From Xylocopa sonorina (lineage: Eukaryota; Arthropoda; Insecta; Hymenoptera; Apidae), in contig NW_027490146.1 of assembly GCF_050948175.1 (NCBI RefSeq), positions 310,001 through 374,000 of the forward strand: 64,000 nucleotides of DNA. Reading direction: 5' to 3'. The notes below the pieces were generated by a model. It saw only the letters and a program-made list of their open reading frames with translations, ran no database searches and had not been told where the DNA came from. This document shows, piece after piece, positions 12,481 to 27,290 of this stretch (the stretch's first letter is position 1; each line of letters begins with the position of its first letter). The position numbers and the translations under genes are program-made.

Positions 12481-15180
12481 TTTCCTTGCAAGGAAGAGTC
12501 GCATTTACATTCATTTGAATCGTAGTCGAGGAATGCATAACACTTCGCTATGAATATTGTATCTTATCATAAAACATAGATATGAGATGCAGTATCTCGT
12601 TTTAAGAAGCATTTAAACTCTATTGCTTCGATACGTAGACATCTGCAGACGCTATTTCCTAGCAAGGAAGTGTCGCATTTACATTCATTTGATGTGTAGA
12701 CGAGGAATACATGACACTTCGCAAATCATATTACATCTTACCATGAAACATAGAAATGAGATGCGATATCGCGTTTTAAGAAGCATTAGAACTCTATTGC
12801 TACGATACCTAGACATCTGCAGACGCTATTTCCTAGCAAGGAAGTGTCAGATTTACTTTCATTTGAATCGTAGACGAGGAATGCATAACACTTCGCAAAT
12901 CATATTATACCTTACCATGAAACATAGAAATGAGATGCGATATCGCGTTTTAAGAAGAATTAGAACACTATTGCTACGATAGGTAGACATCTGCAGACGC
13001 TATTTCCTAGCAAGGAAGTGTCGCATTTACATTCATTTGAAGTGTAGACGAGGAATACATAACACTTCGCAAATCATATTATATCTTACAATAAAACATA
13101 GAAATGAGATGCGATATCGCGTTTTGAGAAGCATCAGAAATCCATTGCTACGATACGTAGACATCTGCAAACGCTATTTACTTGCAAGGAAGTGTCGCAT
13201 TTACATTCATTTGAAGTGTAGACGAGGAATACATAACACTTCGCAAATCATATTATATCTTACCATAAAACATAGAAATGAGATGCGATATCGCGTTTTA
13301 AGAAGCATCAGAAATCCATTGCTACGATACGTAGACATCTGCAAGCACTATTTCCTTGCAAGGAAGTGTCGCATTTACATTCATTTGAAGTGTAGACGAG
13401 GAATACATAACACTTCGCAAATCATATTATACCTTACCATGAAACATAGAAATGAGATGCGATATCGCGTTTTAAGAAGAATTAGAACACTATTGCTACG
13501 ATAGGTAGACATTTGCAAACGCTATTTCCTTGCAAGGAAGTGTTGCATTTACATTCATTTGAACCGTAGACGAGGAAAAGCATAACACTTCGCAATGAAT
13601 ATTATATCTTATCATGAAACATAGATATGAGATGCAATATCTCGTTTTAAGAAGCATTTGAACTCTATTGCTTCGATACGTAGACATCTGCAAACGCTAT
13701 TTCCTTGCAAGGAAGTGTCGCATTCACATTCATTTGAAGTGTAGACGAGGTATACATAACACTTCGCAAATCATGTTATATCTTACCATGAAACATAGAA
13801 ATGAGATGCGATATCGCGTTGTAAGATGCATTAGAACTCTATTGCTTCGATACGTAGACACCTGCAAACGCTATTTCCTTGCAAGGTAGTGTCGCATTTA
13901 CATTCACTTGAAGTGTAGGCGAGGAATACATAACACTTCGCAAATCATATTATACCTTACCATGAAACATAGAAATGAGATGCGATATCGCGTTTTAAGA
14001 AGATTTAGAACACTATTGCTACGATAGGTAGACATTTGCAAACGCTATTTCCTTGCAAGGAAGTGTCGCATTTACATTCATTTGAACCGTAGACGAGGAA
14101 AAGCATAACCCTTCGCAATGAATATTATATCTTACCATGAAACATAGAAATGAGATGCGATATCGCGTTTTAAGGAGCATTAGAAATCTATTGCTACGAT
14201 ACGTAGACATCTGCAAACGCTATTTCCTTGCAAGGAAGTGTCGCATTTACATTCATTTGAATCGTAGTCGAGGAATGCATAACACTTCGCTATGAATATT
14301 ATATCTTATCATAAAACATAGATATGAGTTGCAGTATCTCGTTTTAAGAAGCATTTAAACTCTATTGCTTCGATACGTAGACATCTGCAGACGCTATTTC
14401 CTAGCAAGGAAGTGTCGCATTTACATTCATTTGATGTGTAGACGAGGAATACATGACACTTCGCAAATCATATTACATCTTACCATGAAACATAGAAATG
14501 AGATGCGATATCGCGTTTTAAGAAGCATTAGAACTCTATTGCTACGATACCTAGACATCTGCAGACGCTATTTCCTAGCAAGGAAGTGTCGTATTTACTT
14601 TCATTTGAATCGTAGACGAGGAATGCATAACACTTCGCAAATCATATTATACCTTACCATGAAACATAGAAATGAGATGCGATATCGCGTTTTAAGAAGA
14701 ATTAGAACACTATTGCTACGATAGGTAGACATCTGCAGACGCTATTTCCTAGCAAGGAAGTGTCGCATTTACATTCATTTGAAGTGTAGACGAGGAATAC
14801 ATAACACTTCGCAAATCATATTATATCTTACCATAAAACATAGAAATGAGATGCGATATCGCGTTTTAAGAAGCATCAGAAATCCATTGCTACGATACGT
14901 AGACATCTGCAAACGCTATTTCCTTGCAAGGAAGTGTCGCATTTACATTCATTTGAAGTGTAGACGAGGAATACATAACACTTCGCAAATCATATTATAT
15001 CTTACCATAAAACATAGAAATGAGATGCGATATCGCGTTTTAAGAAGCATCAGAAATCCATTGCTACGATACGTAGACATCTGCAAGCGCTATTTCCTTG
15101 CAAGGAAGTGTCGCATTTACATTCATTTGAAGTGTAGGCGAGGAATACATAACACTTCGCAAATCATGTTATACCTTACC
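12481..15180 (+). repeat. 1,742-bp HOR (10-mer +2 bp), one full copy and a partial second
   Basis: About 12481-13430 recurs at about 14222-15172. Shared marks are TTTGATGTGTAGACG, GCATCAGAAATCCATTG pairs and the type-A core CTTCGCTATGAATATT (12541 and 14283). In between lie two units with the GAGGAAAAGCATAAC extra base near 13575 and 14098, which supply the two extra bases. A third, shorter relative begins near 16880. Confidence 0.83.
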
Positions 15181-18018
15181 ATGAAACATAGAAATGAGAT
15201 GCGATATCGCGTTTTAAGAATTATAAGAACTCTATTGCTACGATACGTAGACATCTGCAAACGCTATTTCCTTGCAAGGAAGTGTCGCATTTACATTCAT
15301 TTGAATCGTAGACGAGGAATGCATAACACTTCGCAATGAATATTATATCTTATCATGAAACATAGATATGAGATGCAATATCTCGTTTTAAGAAGCATTT
15401 GAACTCTATTGCTTCGATACGTAGACATCTGCAAACGCTATTTCCCTGCAAGGAAGTGTCGCATTTACATTCATTTGAGGTGTAGACGAGGAATACATAA
15501 CACTTCGCAAATCATATTATATCTTACCATGAAACATAGAAATGAGATGCGATATCGCGTTGTAAGAAGCATTAGAACTCTACTGCTTCGATACGTAGAC
15601 ATCTGCAAACGCTATTTCCTTGCAAGGAAGTGTCGCATTTACATTCACTTGAAGTGTAGGCGAGGAATACATAACACTTCGCAAATCATATTATACCTTA
15701 CCATGAAACATAGAAATGAGATGCGATATCGCGTTTTAAGAATTATAAGAACTCTATTGCTACGATACGTAGACATCTGCAAACGCTATTTCCTTGCAAG
15801 GAAGTGTCGCATTTACATTCATTTGAATCGTAGACGAGGAATGCATAACACTTCGCATTGAATATTATATCTTATCATGAAACATAGATATGAGATGCAA
15901 TACCTCGTTTTAAGAAGCATTTGAACTCTATTGCTTCGATACGTAGACATCTGCAAACGCTATTTCCCTGCAAGGAAGTGTCGCATTTACATTCATTTGA
16001 GGTGTAGACGAGGAATACATAACACTTCGCAAATCATATTATATCTTACCATGAAACATAGAAATGAGATGCGATATCGCCGTTTTAAGAAGCATTTGAA
16101 CTCTATTGCTACGATACCCAGACATCTGCAGACGCTATTTCCTAACAAGGAAGTGTCGCATTTACATTCATTTGAAGTGTAGACGAGGAATACGTGACAC
16201 ATAGCTAATCATCTTATATCTTACCATGAAGCATAGAAATGAGATGCGATATCGCGTTTTAAGAAGCATTAGAAAGCTATTGCTACGATACGTAGACATC
16301 TGCAAACGCTATTTCCTAGCGGGGAAGTATCGCATTCACATTCATTTGAAGTGTAGACGAGGAATACATGACACTTCGCAAATCATGTTATATCTTACCA
16401 TGAAACATAGAAATGAGTTGCGATATCGCGTTTTAGGAAGCATTAGAAAGCTATTGCTACGATACGTAGACATCTGCAAACGCTATTTCCTAGCGAGGAA
16501 GTATCGCATTCACATTCATTTGAAGTGTAGACGAGGAATACATAACACTTCGCAAATCATATTATATCTTACCATGAATCATAGAAATGAGATGCGATAT
16601 CGCGTTTTAAGTATCATAAGAACTCTATTGTTACGATACGTAGACATCTGCAAACGCTATTTCCTTGGAAGGAGGTGTCGCATTTACGTTCATTTGAATC
16701 GTAGACGAGAATGCATAACACTTCGCAAATCATATTATATCTTACCATGAAACATAGAAATGAGATGCGATATCGCGTTTTAAGAAGCATTAGAAATCTA
16801 TTGCTACGATACGTAGACATCTGCAAACGCTATTTCCTTGCAAGGAAGTGTCGCATTTACATTCATTTGAATCGTAGTCGAGGAATGCATAACACTTCGC
16901 TATGAATATTATATCTTATCATAACACATAGATATGAGATGCAGTATCTCGTTTTAAGAAGCATTTAAACTCTATTGCTTCGATACGTAGACATCTGCAG
17001 ACGCTATTTCTTAGCAAGGAAGTGTCGCATTTACATTCATTTGATGTGTAGAGGAGGAATACATGACACTTCGCAAATCATATTACATCTTACCATGAAA
17101 CATAGAAATGAGATGCGATATCGCGTTTTAAGAAGAATTAGAACACTATTGCTACGATAGGTAGACATCTGCAGACGCTATTTCCTAGCAAGGAAGTGTC
17201 GCATTTACATTCATTTGAAGTGTAGACGAGGAATACATAACACTTCGCAAATCATATTATATCTTACCATAAAACATAGAAATGAGATGCGATATCGCGT
17301 TTTAAGAAGCATCAGAAATCCATTGCTACGATACGTAGACATCTGCAAACGCTATTTCCTTGCAAGGAAGTGTCGCATTTACATTCATTTGAAGTGTAGA
17401 CGAGGAATACCTAACACTTCGCAAATCATATTATATCGTACCATAAAACATAGAAATGAGATGCGATATCGCGTTTTAAGAAGCATCAGAAATCCATTGC
17501 TACGATACGTAGACATCTGCAAGCGCTATTTCCTTGCAAGGAAGTGTCGCATTTACATTCATTTGAGGTGTAGACGAGGAATACATAACACTTCGCAAAT
17601 CATGTTATATCTTACCATGAAACATAGAAATGAGTTGCGATATCGCGTTTTAGGGAGCATTAGAAAGCTATTGCTACGATACGTAGACATCTGCAAACGC
17701 AATTTCCTAGCGAGGAAGTATCGCATTCACATTCATTTGAAGTGTAGACGAGGAATACATAACACTTCGCAAATCATATTATATCTTACCATGAATCATA
17801 GAAATGAGATGCGATATCGCGTTTTAAGTATCATAAGAACTCTATTGTTACGATACGTAGACATCTGCAAACGCTATTTCCTTGGAAGGAGGTGTCGCAT
17901 TTACGTTCATTTGAATCGTAGACGAGGAATGCATAACACTTCGCAAATCATATTATATCTTACCATGAAACATAGAAATGAGATGCGATATCTCGTTTTA
18001 AGAAGCATTTGAACTCTA
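15181..18018 (+). repeat. Mixed block holding copies of earlier HOR pieces
   Basis: 15409 and 15931 start a 522-bp repeat (CCCTGCAAGG followed by TTTGAGGTG). Around 16196 the GACACATAGCTAATC group seen at 3.7, 8.0 and 10.1 kb returns. 16415-16800 recurs near 17633-18010 at 1,218 bp (GAGTTGCGATATCGCG, CATGAATCATAG, CTTGGAAGGAGG). 16880-17570 is a shortened third copy of the 12.5-kb unit. Private frame shifts are an extra C near 16081 and a lost G near 16708. The block reads as a mosaic of older units. Confidence 0.78.
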
Positions 18019-21000
18019 TTGCTTCGATACGTAGACATCTGCAAACGCTATTTCCCTGCAAGGAAGTGTCGCATTTACATTCATTTGAGGTGTAGACGAG
18101 GAATACATAACAGTTCGCCAATCATATTATATCTTACCATGAAACATAGAAATGAGATGCGATATCGCGTTTTAAGAAGCATTAGAACTCTATTGCTACG
18201 ATAGGTAGACATCTGCAATCGCTATTTCCTTGCAAGGAAGTGTCGCATTTACATTCATTTGAAGTGTGGACGAGGAATACATAACACTTCGCAAATCATA
18301 TTATAACTTACCATGAAACATAGAAGTGGGATGCGATATCGCATTTTAAGAAGCATTAGAAATCTATTGCTACGATACGTAGACATCCGCAAACGCTATT
18401 TCCTTGCAAGGAAGTGTCGCATTTACTTTCATTTGAATCGTAGACGAGGAATGCATAACACTTCGCAATGTATATTGTATCTTATCATGAAACATAGATA
18501 TGAAATGCAATATCTCGTTTTAAGAAGCATTTGAACTCTATTGCTTCGATATGTAGACATCTGCAAACGCTATTTCCCTGCAAGGAAGTGTCGCATTTAC
18601 ATTCATTTGAGGTGTAGACGAGGAATACATAACAGTTCGCCAATCATATTATATCTTACCATGAAACATAGAAATGAGATGCGATATCGCGTTTTAAGAA
18701 GCATTAGAACACTATTGCTACGATAGGTAGACATCTGCAATCGCTATTTCCTTGCAAGGAAGTGTCGCATTTACATTCATTTGAAGTGTGGACGAGGAAT
18801 ACATAACACTTCGCAAATCATATTATAACTTACCATGAAACATAGAAGTGAGATGCGATATCGCATTTTAAGAAGCATTAGAATACTATTGCTACGATAG
18901 GCAGATATTTGCAAACGCTATTTCCTTGCAAGGAAGTGTCGTATTTACATTCATTTGAAGTGTAGACGAGGAATACATAACACTTCGCAAGTCATATTAT
19001 ATCTTACCATGAAACATAGAAATGAGATGCGATATCGCGTTTCAAGAATCATAAGAACTCTATTGTTACGTTACGTAGACATCTGCAAACGCTATTTCCT
19101 TGCAAGGAAGTGTCGCATTTACTTTCATTTGAATCGTAGACGAGGAATGCATAACACTTCGCAATGAATATTATATCTTATCATGAAACATAGATATGAG
19201 ATGCAGTATCTCGTTTTAAGAAGCATTTGAACTCTATTGCTTCGATACGTAGACATCTGCAAACGCTATTTCCTTGCAAGGAAGTGTCGCATTTACTTTC
19301 ATTTGAATCGTAGACGAGGAATGCATAACACTTCGCAATGTATATTGTATCTTATCATGAAACATAGATATGAAATGCAATATCTCGTTTTAAGAAGCAT
19401 TTGAACTCTATTGCTTCGATACGTAGACATTTGCAAACGCTATTTCCCTGCAAGGAAGTGTCGCATTTACATTCATTTGAGGTGTAGACGAGGAATACAT
19501 AACACTTCGCAAGTCATATTATATCTTACCATGAAACATAGAAATGAGATGCGATATCGCGTTTCAAGAATCATAAGAACTCTATTGTTACGTTACGTTG
19601 ACATCTGCAAACGCTATTTCCTTGCAAGGAAGTGTCGCATTTACTTTCATTTGAATCGTAGACGAGGAATGCATAACACTTCGCAATGAATATTATATCT
19701 TATCATGAAACATAGATATGAAATGCAATATCTCGTTTTAAGAAGCATTTGAACTCTATTGCTTCGATACGTAGACATCTGCAAACGCTATTTCCCTGCA
19801 AGGAAGTGTCGCATTTACATTCATTTGAGGTGTAGACGAGGAATACATAACAGTTCGCCAATCATATTATATCTTACCATGAAACATAGAAATGAGATGC
19901 GATATCGCGTTTTAAGAAGCATTAGAACTCTATTGCTACGATAGGTAGACATCTGCAATCGCTATTTCCTTGCAAGGAAGTGTCGCATTTACATTCATTT
20001 GAAGTGTGGACGAGGAATACATAACACTTCGCAAATCATATTATAACTTACCATGAAACATAGAAGTGAGATGCGATATCGCATTTTAAGAAGCATTAGA
20101 ATACTATTGCTACGATAGGCAGATATTTGCAAACGCTATTTCCTTGCAAGGAAGTGTCGTATTTACATTCATTTGAAGTGTAGACGAGGAATACATAACA
20201 CTTCGCAAGTCATATTATATCTTACCATGAAACATAGAAATGAGATGCGATATCGCGTTTCAAGAATCATAAGAACTCTATTGTTACGTTACGTAGACAT
20301 CTGCAAACGCTATTTCCTTGCAAGGAAGTGTCGCATTTACTTTCATTTGAATCGTAGACGAGGAATGCATAACACTTCGCAATGAATATTATATCTTATC
20401 ATGAAACATAGATATGAGATGCAGTATCTCGTTTTAAGAAGCATTTGAACTCTATTGCTTCGATACGTAGACATCTGCAAACGCTATTTCCTTGCAAGGA
20501 AGTGTCGCATTTACTTTCATTTGAATCGTAGACGAGGAATGCATAACACTTCGCAATGTATATTGTATCTTATCATGAAACATAGATATGAAATGCAATA
20601 TCTCGTTTTAAGAAGCATTTGAACTCTATTGCTTCGATACGTAGACATCTGCAAACGCTATTTCCCTGCAAGGAAGTGTCGCATTTACATTCATTTGAGG
20701 TGTAGACGAGGAATACATAACAGTTCGCCAATCATATTATATCTTACCATGAAACATAGAAATGAGATGCGATATCGCGTTTTAAGAAGCATTAGAACTC
20801 TATTGCTACGATAGGTAGACATCTGCAATCGCTATTTCCTTGCAAGGAAGTGTCGCATTTACATTCATTTGAAGTGTGGACGAGGAATACATAACACTTC
20901 GCAAATCATATTATAACTTACCATGAAACATAGAAGTGACATGCGATATCGCATTTTAAGAAGCATTAGAATACTATTGCTACGATAGGCAGATATTTGC

Positions 21001-21110
21001 AAACGCTATTTCCTTGCAAGGAAGTGTCGTATTTACATTCATTTGAAGTGTAGACGAGGAATACATAACACTTCGCAAGTCATATTATATCTTTCCATGA
21101 AACATAGAAA
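18019..21110 (+). repeat. 870/1,218-bp HOR (5-mer and 7-mer)
   Basis: The start of the unit lies at 18019, 18541, 19759 and 20629, at spacings of 522, 1,218 and 870 bp (3, 7 and 5 monomers). The 1,218-bp unit is the 870-bp unit plus two monomers. Marks carried by each copy are AACAGTTCGCCAATC, ATCTGCAATCGC, GAAGTGTGGACG, GGCAGATATTTGC and GTTACGTTACG. The 18541 copy alone reads CGATATGTAG. Confidence 0.87.
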
Positions 21111-24100
21111 TGAGATGCGATATCGCGTTTTAAGAAGCATTAGAAATCTATTGCTAAGATACGTAGACATCTGCAAACGCTATTTCCTTGCAAGGAAGTC
21201 TCGCGTTTACATTCATTTGAAGTGTAGACGAGGAATACGTAACACTTCGCAAATCATATTATATCTTACCATGAAACATAGAAATGAGATGCGATATCGC
21301 GTTTTAAGAAGCATTAGAACTCTATCGCTACGATACCTAAATATCTGCAGACGCTATTTCCTGGCAAGGAAGTGTCGCACTTACATTCATTTGAAGTGTA
21401 GACGAGGAATACATGACACTTCGCAAATCATATTATATCTTACCATGAAACATAGAAATGAGATGCGATATCGCGTTTTAAGAAGCATTAGAAATCTATT
21501 GCTACGATACGTAGACATCTGCAGACGCTATTTCCTTGCAAGGAAGTGTCGCATTTACATTCATTTGAATCGTATACGAGGAATGCATAACACTTCGCAA
21601 TGAATATTATATCTTATCATGAAACATAGATATGAGATGCAATATCTCGTTTTAAGAAGCATTTGAACTCTATTGCTTCGATACGTAGACATCTGCAAAC
21701 GCTATTTCCTTGCAAGGAAGTGTCGCATTTACTTTCATTTGAATCGTAGACGAGGAATGCATAACACTTCGCAATGAATATTATATCTTACCATGAAACA
21801 TAGAAATGAGATGCGACATCGCGTATTAAGAAGCATTAGAACTCTATTGCTACGATAGGTAGACATCTGCAAACGCTATTTCCTTGCAAGGAAGTGTCGC
21901 ATTTACATTCATATGAAGTGTAGACGAGGAATACATAACACTTCGCAAATCATATTATATCTTACCATGAAACATACTAATGAGATGCGATATCGCGTTC
22001 TAAGAATCATAAGAACTCTATTGCTACGATACGTAGACAAATGCAAACGCTATTTCCTTGCAAGGAAGTGTCGCATTTACATTCATTTGAATCGTATACG
22101 AGGAATGCATAACACTTCGCAATGAATATTATATCTTATCATGAAACATTGATATGAGATGCAATATCTCGTTTTAAGAAGCATTTGAATTCTATTGCTA
22201 CGATACCTAGACATCTGCAGACGCTATTTCCTAGCAAGGAAGTATCGCATTTACATTCATTTGAAGTGTAGACGAGGAATACATGACACTTCGCAAATCA
22301 TATTATATCTTTCCATGAAACATAGAAATGAGATGCGATATCGCGTTTTAAAGAGCATTAGAAATCTATTGCTAAGATACGTAGACATCTGCAAACGCTA
22401 TTTCTTTGCAAGGAAGTGTCGCGTTTACATTCATTTGAAGTGTAGACGAGGAATACATAACACTTCGCAAATCATATTATATCTTACCATGAAACATAGA
22501 AATGAGATGCGATATCGCGTTTTAAGAAGCATTAGAACACTATTGCTACGATACCTAGACATGTGCAGACGCTATTTCCTAGCAAGGAAGTGTCGCATTT
22601 ACATTCATTTGAAGTGTAGACGAGGAATACGTGACACTTCGCAAATCATATTATATCTTACCATGAAACATAGAAATGAGATGCGATATTGCGTTTTAAG
22701 AATCATAAAAACTCTATTGCTACGATACGTAGATATCTGCAGGCGCTATTTCCTTGCAAGGAAGTGTCGCATTTACATTCATTTGACGTGTAAACGAGGA
22801 AAACATGACACTTCGCAAATCATATTATTACTTACCATGAAACGTAGAAATGAGATGCAATATAGCGTTCTAAGAATCATAAGAACTCTATTGCTACGAT
22901 ACGTAGACATCTGCAAACGCTATTTCCTTGCAAGGAAGTGTCGCATTTACATTCATTTGAATCGTAGACGAGGAATGCATAACACTCCGCAATGAATATT
23001 ATATCTTATCATGATACATAGATATGAGATGCAATATATCGTTTTAAGAAGCATTTGAACTCTATTGCTTCGATACGTAGACATCTGCAAACGCTATTTC
23101 CTTGCAAGGAAGTGTCGCATTTACTTTCATTTGAATCGTAGACGAGGAATGCATAACACTTCGCAATGAATATTATATCATACCATGAAACATAGAAATG
23201 AGATGCGATATCGCGTTTTAAGAAGCATTAGAACTCTATCGCTACGATACCTAGACATCTGCAGACACTATTTCCTAGCAAGGAAGTGTCGCATTTACAT
23301 TCATTTGAAGTGTAGACGAGGAATACATGATACTTCGCAATGAATATTATATCTTATCATGAAACATAGATATGAGATGCAATATCTCGTTTTAAGAAGC
23401 ATTTGAATTCTATTGCTACGATACGTAGACATCTGCAGACGCTATTTCCTTGCAAGGAAGTGTCGCATTTACATTCATTTGAAGTGTAGACGTGGAATAC
23501 ATGACACTTCGCAAATCATATTATATCTTACCATGAAACATAGAAATGAGATGCGATATCGCGTTTTAAGAAGCATTTGAAATCTATTGCTACGATACGT
23601 AAACATCTGCAGACGCTATTTCCTTGCAAGGAAGTGTCGCATTTACATTCATTTGAAGTGTAGACGAGGAATACATAACACTTCGCAAATCATATTATAT
23701 CTTACCATGAAACATAGAAATGAGATGCGATATCGCGTTTTAAGAATCATAAGAACTCTATTGCTACGATACGTAGACTTCTGCAGACGCTATTTCCTTG
23801 CAAGGAAGTGTCGCATTTACATTCATTTGAAGTGTAGACGAGGAAAACATGACACTTCGCAAATCATATTATTACTTACCATGAAACATAGAAATGAGAT
23901 GCGATATCGCGTTTTAAGGATCATAAGAACTCTATTGCTACGATACGTAGACATCTGCAGACGCTATTTCCTTGCAAGGAAGTGTCGCATTTACATTCAT
24001 TTGAAGTGTAGACGTGGAATACATGACACTTCGCAAATCATATTATATCTTACCATGAAACATAGAAATGAGATGCGATATCGCGTTTTAAGAAGCATTT

Positions 24101-27100
24101 GAAATCTATTGCTACGATACGTAAACATCTGCAGACGCTATTTCCTTGCGAGGAAGTGTCGCATTTACATTCATTTGAAGTGTAGACGAGGAATACATAA
24201 CACTTCGCAAATCATATTATATCTTACCATGAAACATAGAAATGAGATGCGATATCGCGTTTTAAGAATCATAAGAACTCTATTGCTACGATACGTAGAC
24301 ATCTGCAGACGCTATTTCCTTGCAAGGAAGTGTCGCATTTACATTCATTTGAAGTGTAGACGAGGAAAACATGACACTTCGCAAACCATATTATTACTTA
24401 CCATGAAACGTAGAAATGAGATGCAATATAGCGTTCTAAGGATCATAAGAACTCTATTGCTACGATACGTAGACATCTGCAAACGCTATTTCCTTGCAAG
24501 GAAGTGTCGCATTTACATTCATTTGAATCGTAGACGAGGAATGCATAACACTCCGCAATGAATATTATATCTTATCATGATACATAGATATGAGATGCAA
24601 TATCTCGTTTTAAGAAGCATTTGAACTCTATTGCTTCGATACGTAGACATCTGCAAACGCTATTTCCTTGCAAGGAAGTGTCGCATTTACTTTCATTTGA
24701 ATCGTAGACGAGGAATGCATAACACTTCGCAATGAATATTATATCTTACCATGAAACATAGAAATGAGATGCGACATCGCGTATTAAGAAGCATTAGAAC
24801 TCTATTGCTACGATAGGTAGACATCTGCAAACGCTATTTCCTTGCAAGGAAGTGTCGCATTTACATTCATATGAAGTGTAGACGAGGAAAACATAACACT
24901 TCGCAAATCATATTATATCTTACCATGAAACATACTAATGAGATGCGATATCGCGTTTTAAGAATCATAAGAACTCTATTGCTACGATACGTAGACAAAT
25001 GCAAACGCTATTTCCTTGCAAGGAAGTGCCGCATTTACATTCATTTGAATCGTATACGAGGAATGCATAACACTTCGCAATGAATATTATATCTTATCAT
25101 GAAACATAGATATGTGATGCAATATCTCGTTTTAAGAAGCATTTGAATTCTATTGCTACGATACCTAGACATCTGCAGACGCTATTTCCTAGCAAGGAGG
25201 TATCGCATTTACATTCATTTGAAGTGTAGACGAGGAATACATGACACTTCGCAAATCATATTATATCTTTCCATGAAACATAGAAATGAGATGCGATATC
25301 GCGTTTTAAGAAGCATTAGAACTCTATTGCTACGATAGGTAGACATCTGCAAACGCTATTTCCTTGCAAGGAAGTGTCGCATTTACATTCATATGAAGTG
25401 TAGGCGAGGAATACATAACACTTCGCAAATCATATTATATCTTACCATGAAACATAGAAATGAGATGCGATATCGCGTTTTAAGAAGCATTAGAACTCTA
25501 TCGCTACGATACCTAGACATCTGCAGACACTATTTCCTAGCAAGGAAGTGTCGCATTTACATTCATTTGAAGTGTAGACGAGGAATACATGATACTTCGC
25601 AAATCATATTATATCCTACCATGAAACATAGAAATGAGATGCGATATCGCGTTTTAAGAAGCATTAGAAATCTATTGCTACGATAAGTAGACATCTGCAG
25701 GCGCTATTTCCTGGCAAGGAAGTGTCGCATTTACATTCATTCGAAGTGTAGACGAGGAATACATAACACTTCGCAAATCATGTTATATCTTACCATGAAA
25801 CATAGAAATGAGATGCGATATCGCGTTTTAAGAATCAGAAGAACTCTATTGCTACGATACGTAGACAACTGCAAACGCTATTTCCTTGCAAGGAAGTGTC
25901 GCATTTACGTTCATTTGAATCGTTGACGAGGAATGCATAACACTTCGCAATGAATATTATATCCTATCATGAAACATAGATATGAGATGCAATATCTCGT
26001 TTTAAGAAGCATTAGAACTCTATCGCTACGATACCTAGACATCTGCAGACGCTATTTCCTGGCAAGGAAGTGTCGCATTTACATTCATTTGAAGTTGTAG
26101 ACGAGGAATACATGACACTTCGCAAATCATATTATATCTTACCATGAAACATAGAAATGAGATGCGATATCGCGTTTTAAGAAGCATTAGAAACCTATTG
26201 CTACGATACGTAGACATCTGCAGACGCTATTTCCTTGCAAGGAAGTGTCGCATTTACATTCATATGAAGTGTAGACGAGGAATACAAAACACTTCGCAAA
26301 TCATATTATATCTTACCATGAAACATAGAAATGAGATGCGATATCGCGTTTTAAGAATCATAAGAACTCTATTGCTACGATACGCAGACATCTGCAATCG
26401 CAATTTTCTTGCAAGTAAGTGTCGCATTTACTTTCATTTGAATCGTAGACGAGGAATGCATAACACTTCGCAATGAATATTATATCTTATCATGAAACAT
26501 AGATATGAGATGCAATATCTCGTTTTAAGAAGCATTTGAACTCAATTGCTTCAATACGTAGACATCTGCAGAAGCTATTTCCTAGCAAGGAGGTGTCGCA
26601 TTTACATTCATTTGAAGTGTAGACGAGGAATACATGACACTTCGCAAATCATATTATATCTTACCATAAAACATAGGAATGAGATGCGATATCGCGTTTT
26701 AAGAAGCATTAGAAATCTATTGCTACGATACGTAGACATCTTCAGACGCTATTTCCTTGCAAGGAAGTGTCGCATTTACATTCATTTGAATCGTATAAGA
26801 GGAATGCATAACACTTCGCAATGAATATTATATCTTATCATGAATCATAGATATGAGATGCAATATCTCGTTTCAAGAAGCATTTGAACTCTATTGCTAC
26901 GATACCTAGACATCTGCAGACACTATTTCCTAGCAAGGAAGTGTCGCATTTGCATTCATTTGAAGTGTAGACGAGGAATACATAACACTTCGCAAATCAT
27001 ATTATATCTTACCATGAAACATAGAAATGAGATGCGATATCGCGCTTTAAGAATCATAAAAACTCTATTGCTACGATACGTAGACATCTGCAAACGCTAT

Positions 27101-27290
27101 TTGCTTGCAAGGAAGTGTCGCATTTACATTCATTTGAAGTGTAGACGAGGAATACATAACACTTCGCAAATCATATTATATCTTACCATGAAACATAGAA
27201 ATGAGATGCGATATCGCGTTTTAAGTATCATAAGAACTCCATTGCTACGATACGTAAACATCTGCAAACGCTATTTCCTTGCAAGGAAGT
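21111..27290 (+). repeat. Interleaved 522, 1,566 and 2,958-bp repeats
   Basis: The block near 21913 (AACATACTAATGAG, GTAGACAAATGC) recurs 2,958 bp on, near 24871 (17 monomers). ATGATACATAG with ACTCCGCAATG occurs near 23011 and 24577, 1,566 bp apart (9 monomers). 23587 and 24109 begin a 522-bp trimer with TACGTAAACATC. A private extra T lies near 26096 (GAAGTTGTAG). From 25.4 kb on, the variants CTATCGCTACG and CAGACACTATTTCC become common, as in the next block. Confidence 0.8.
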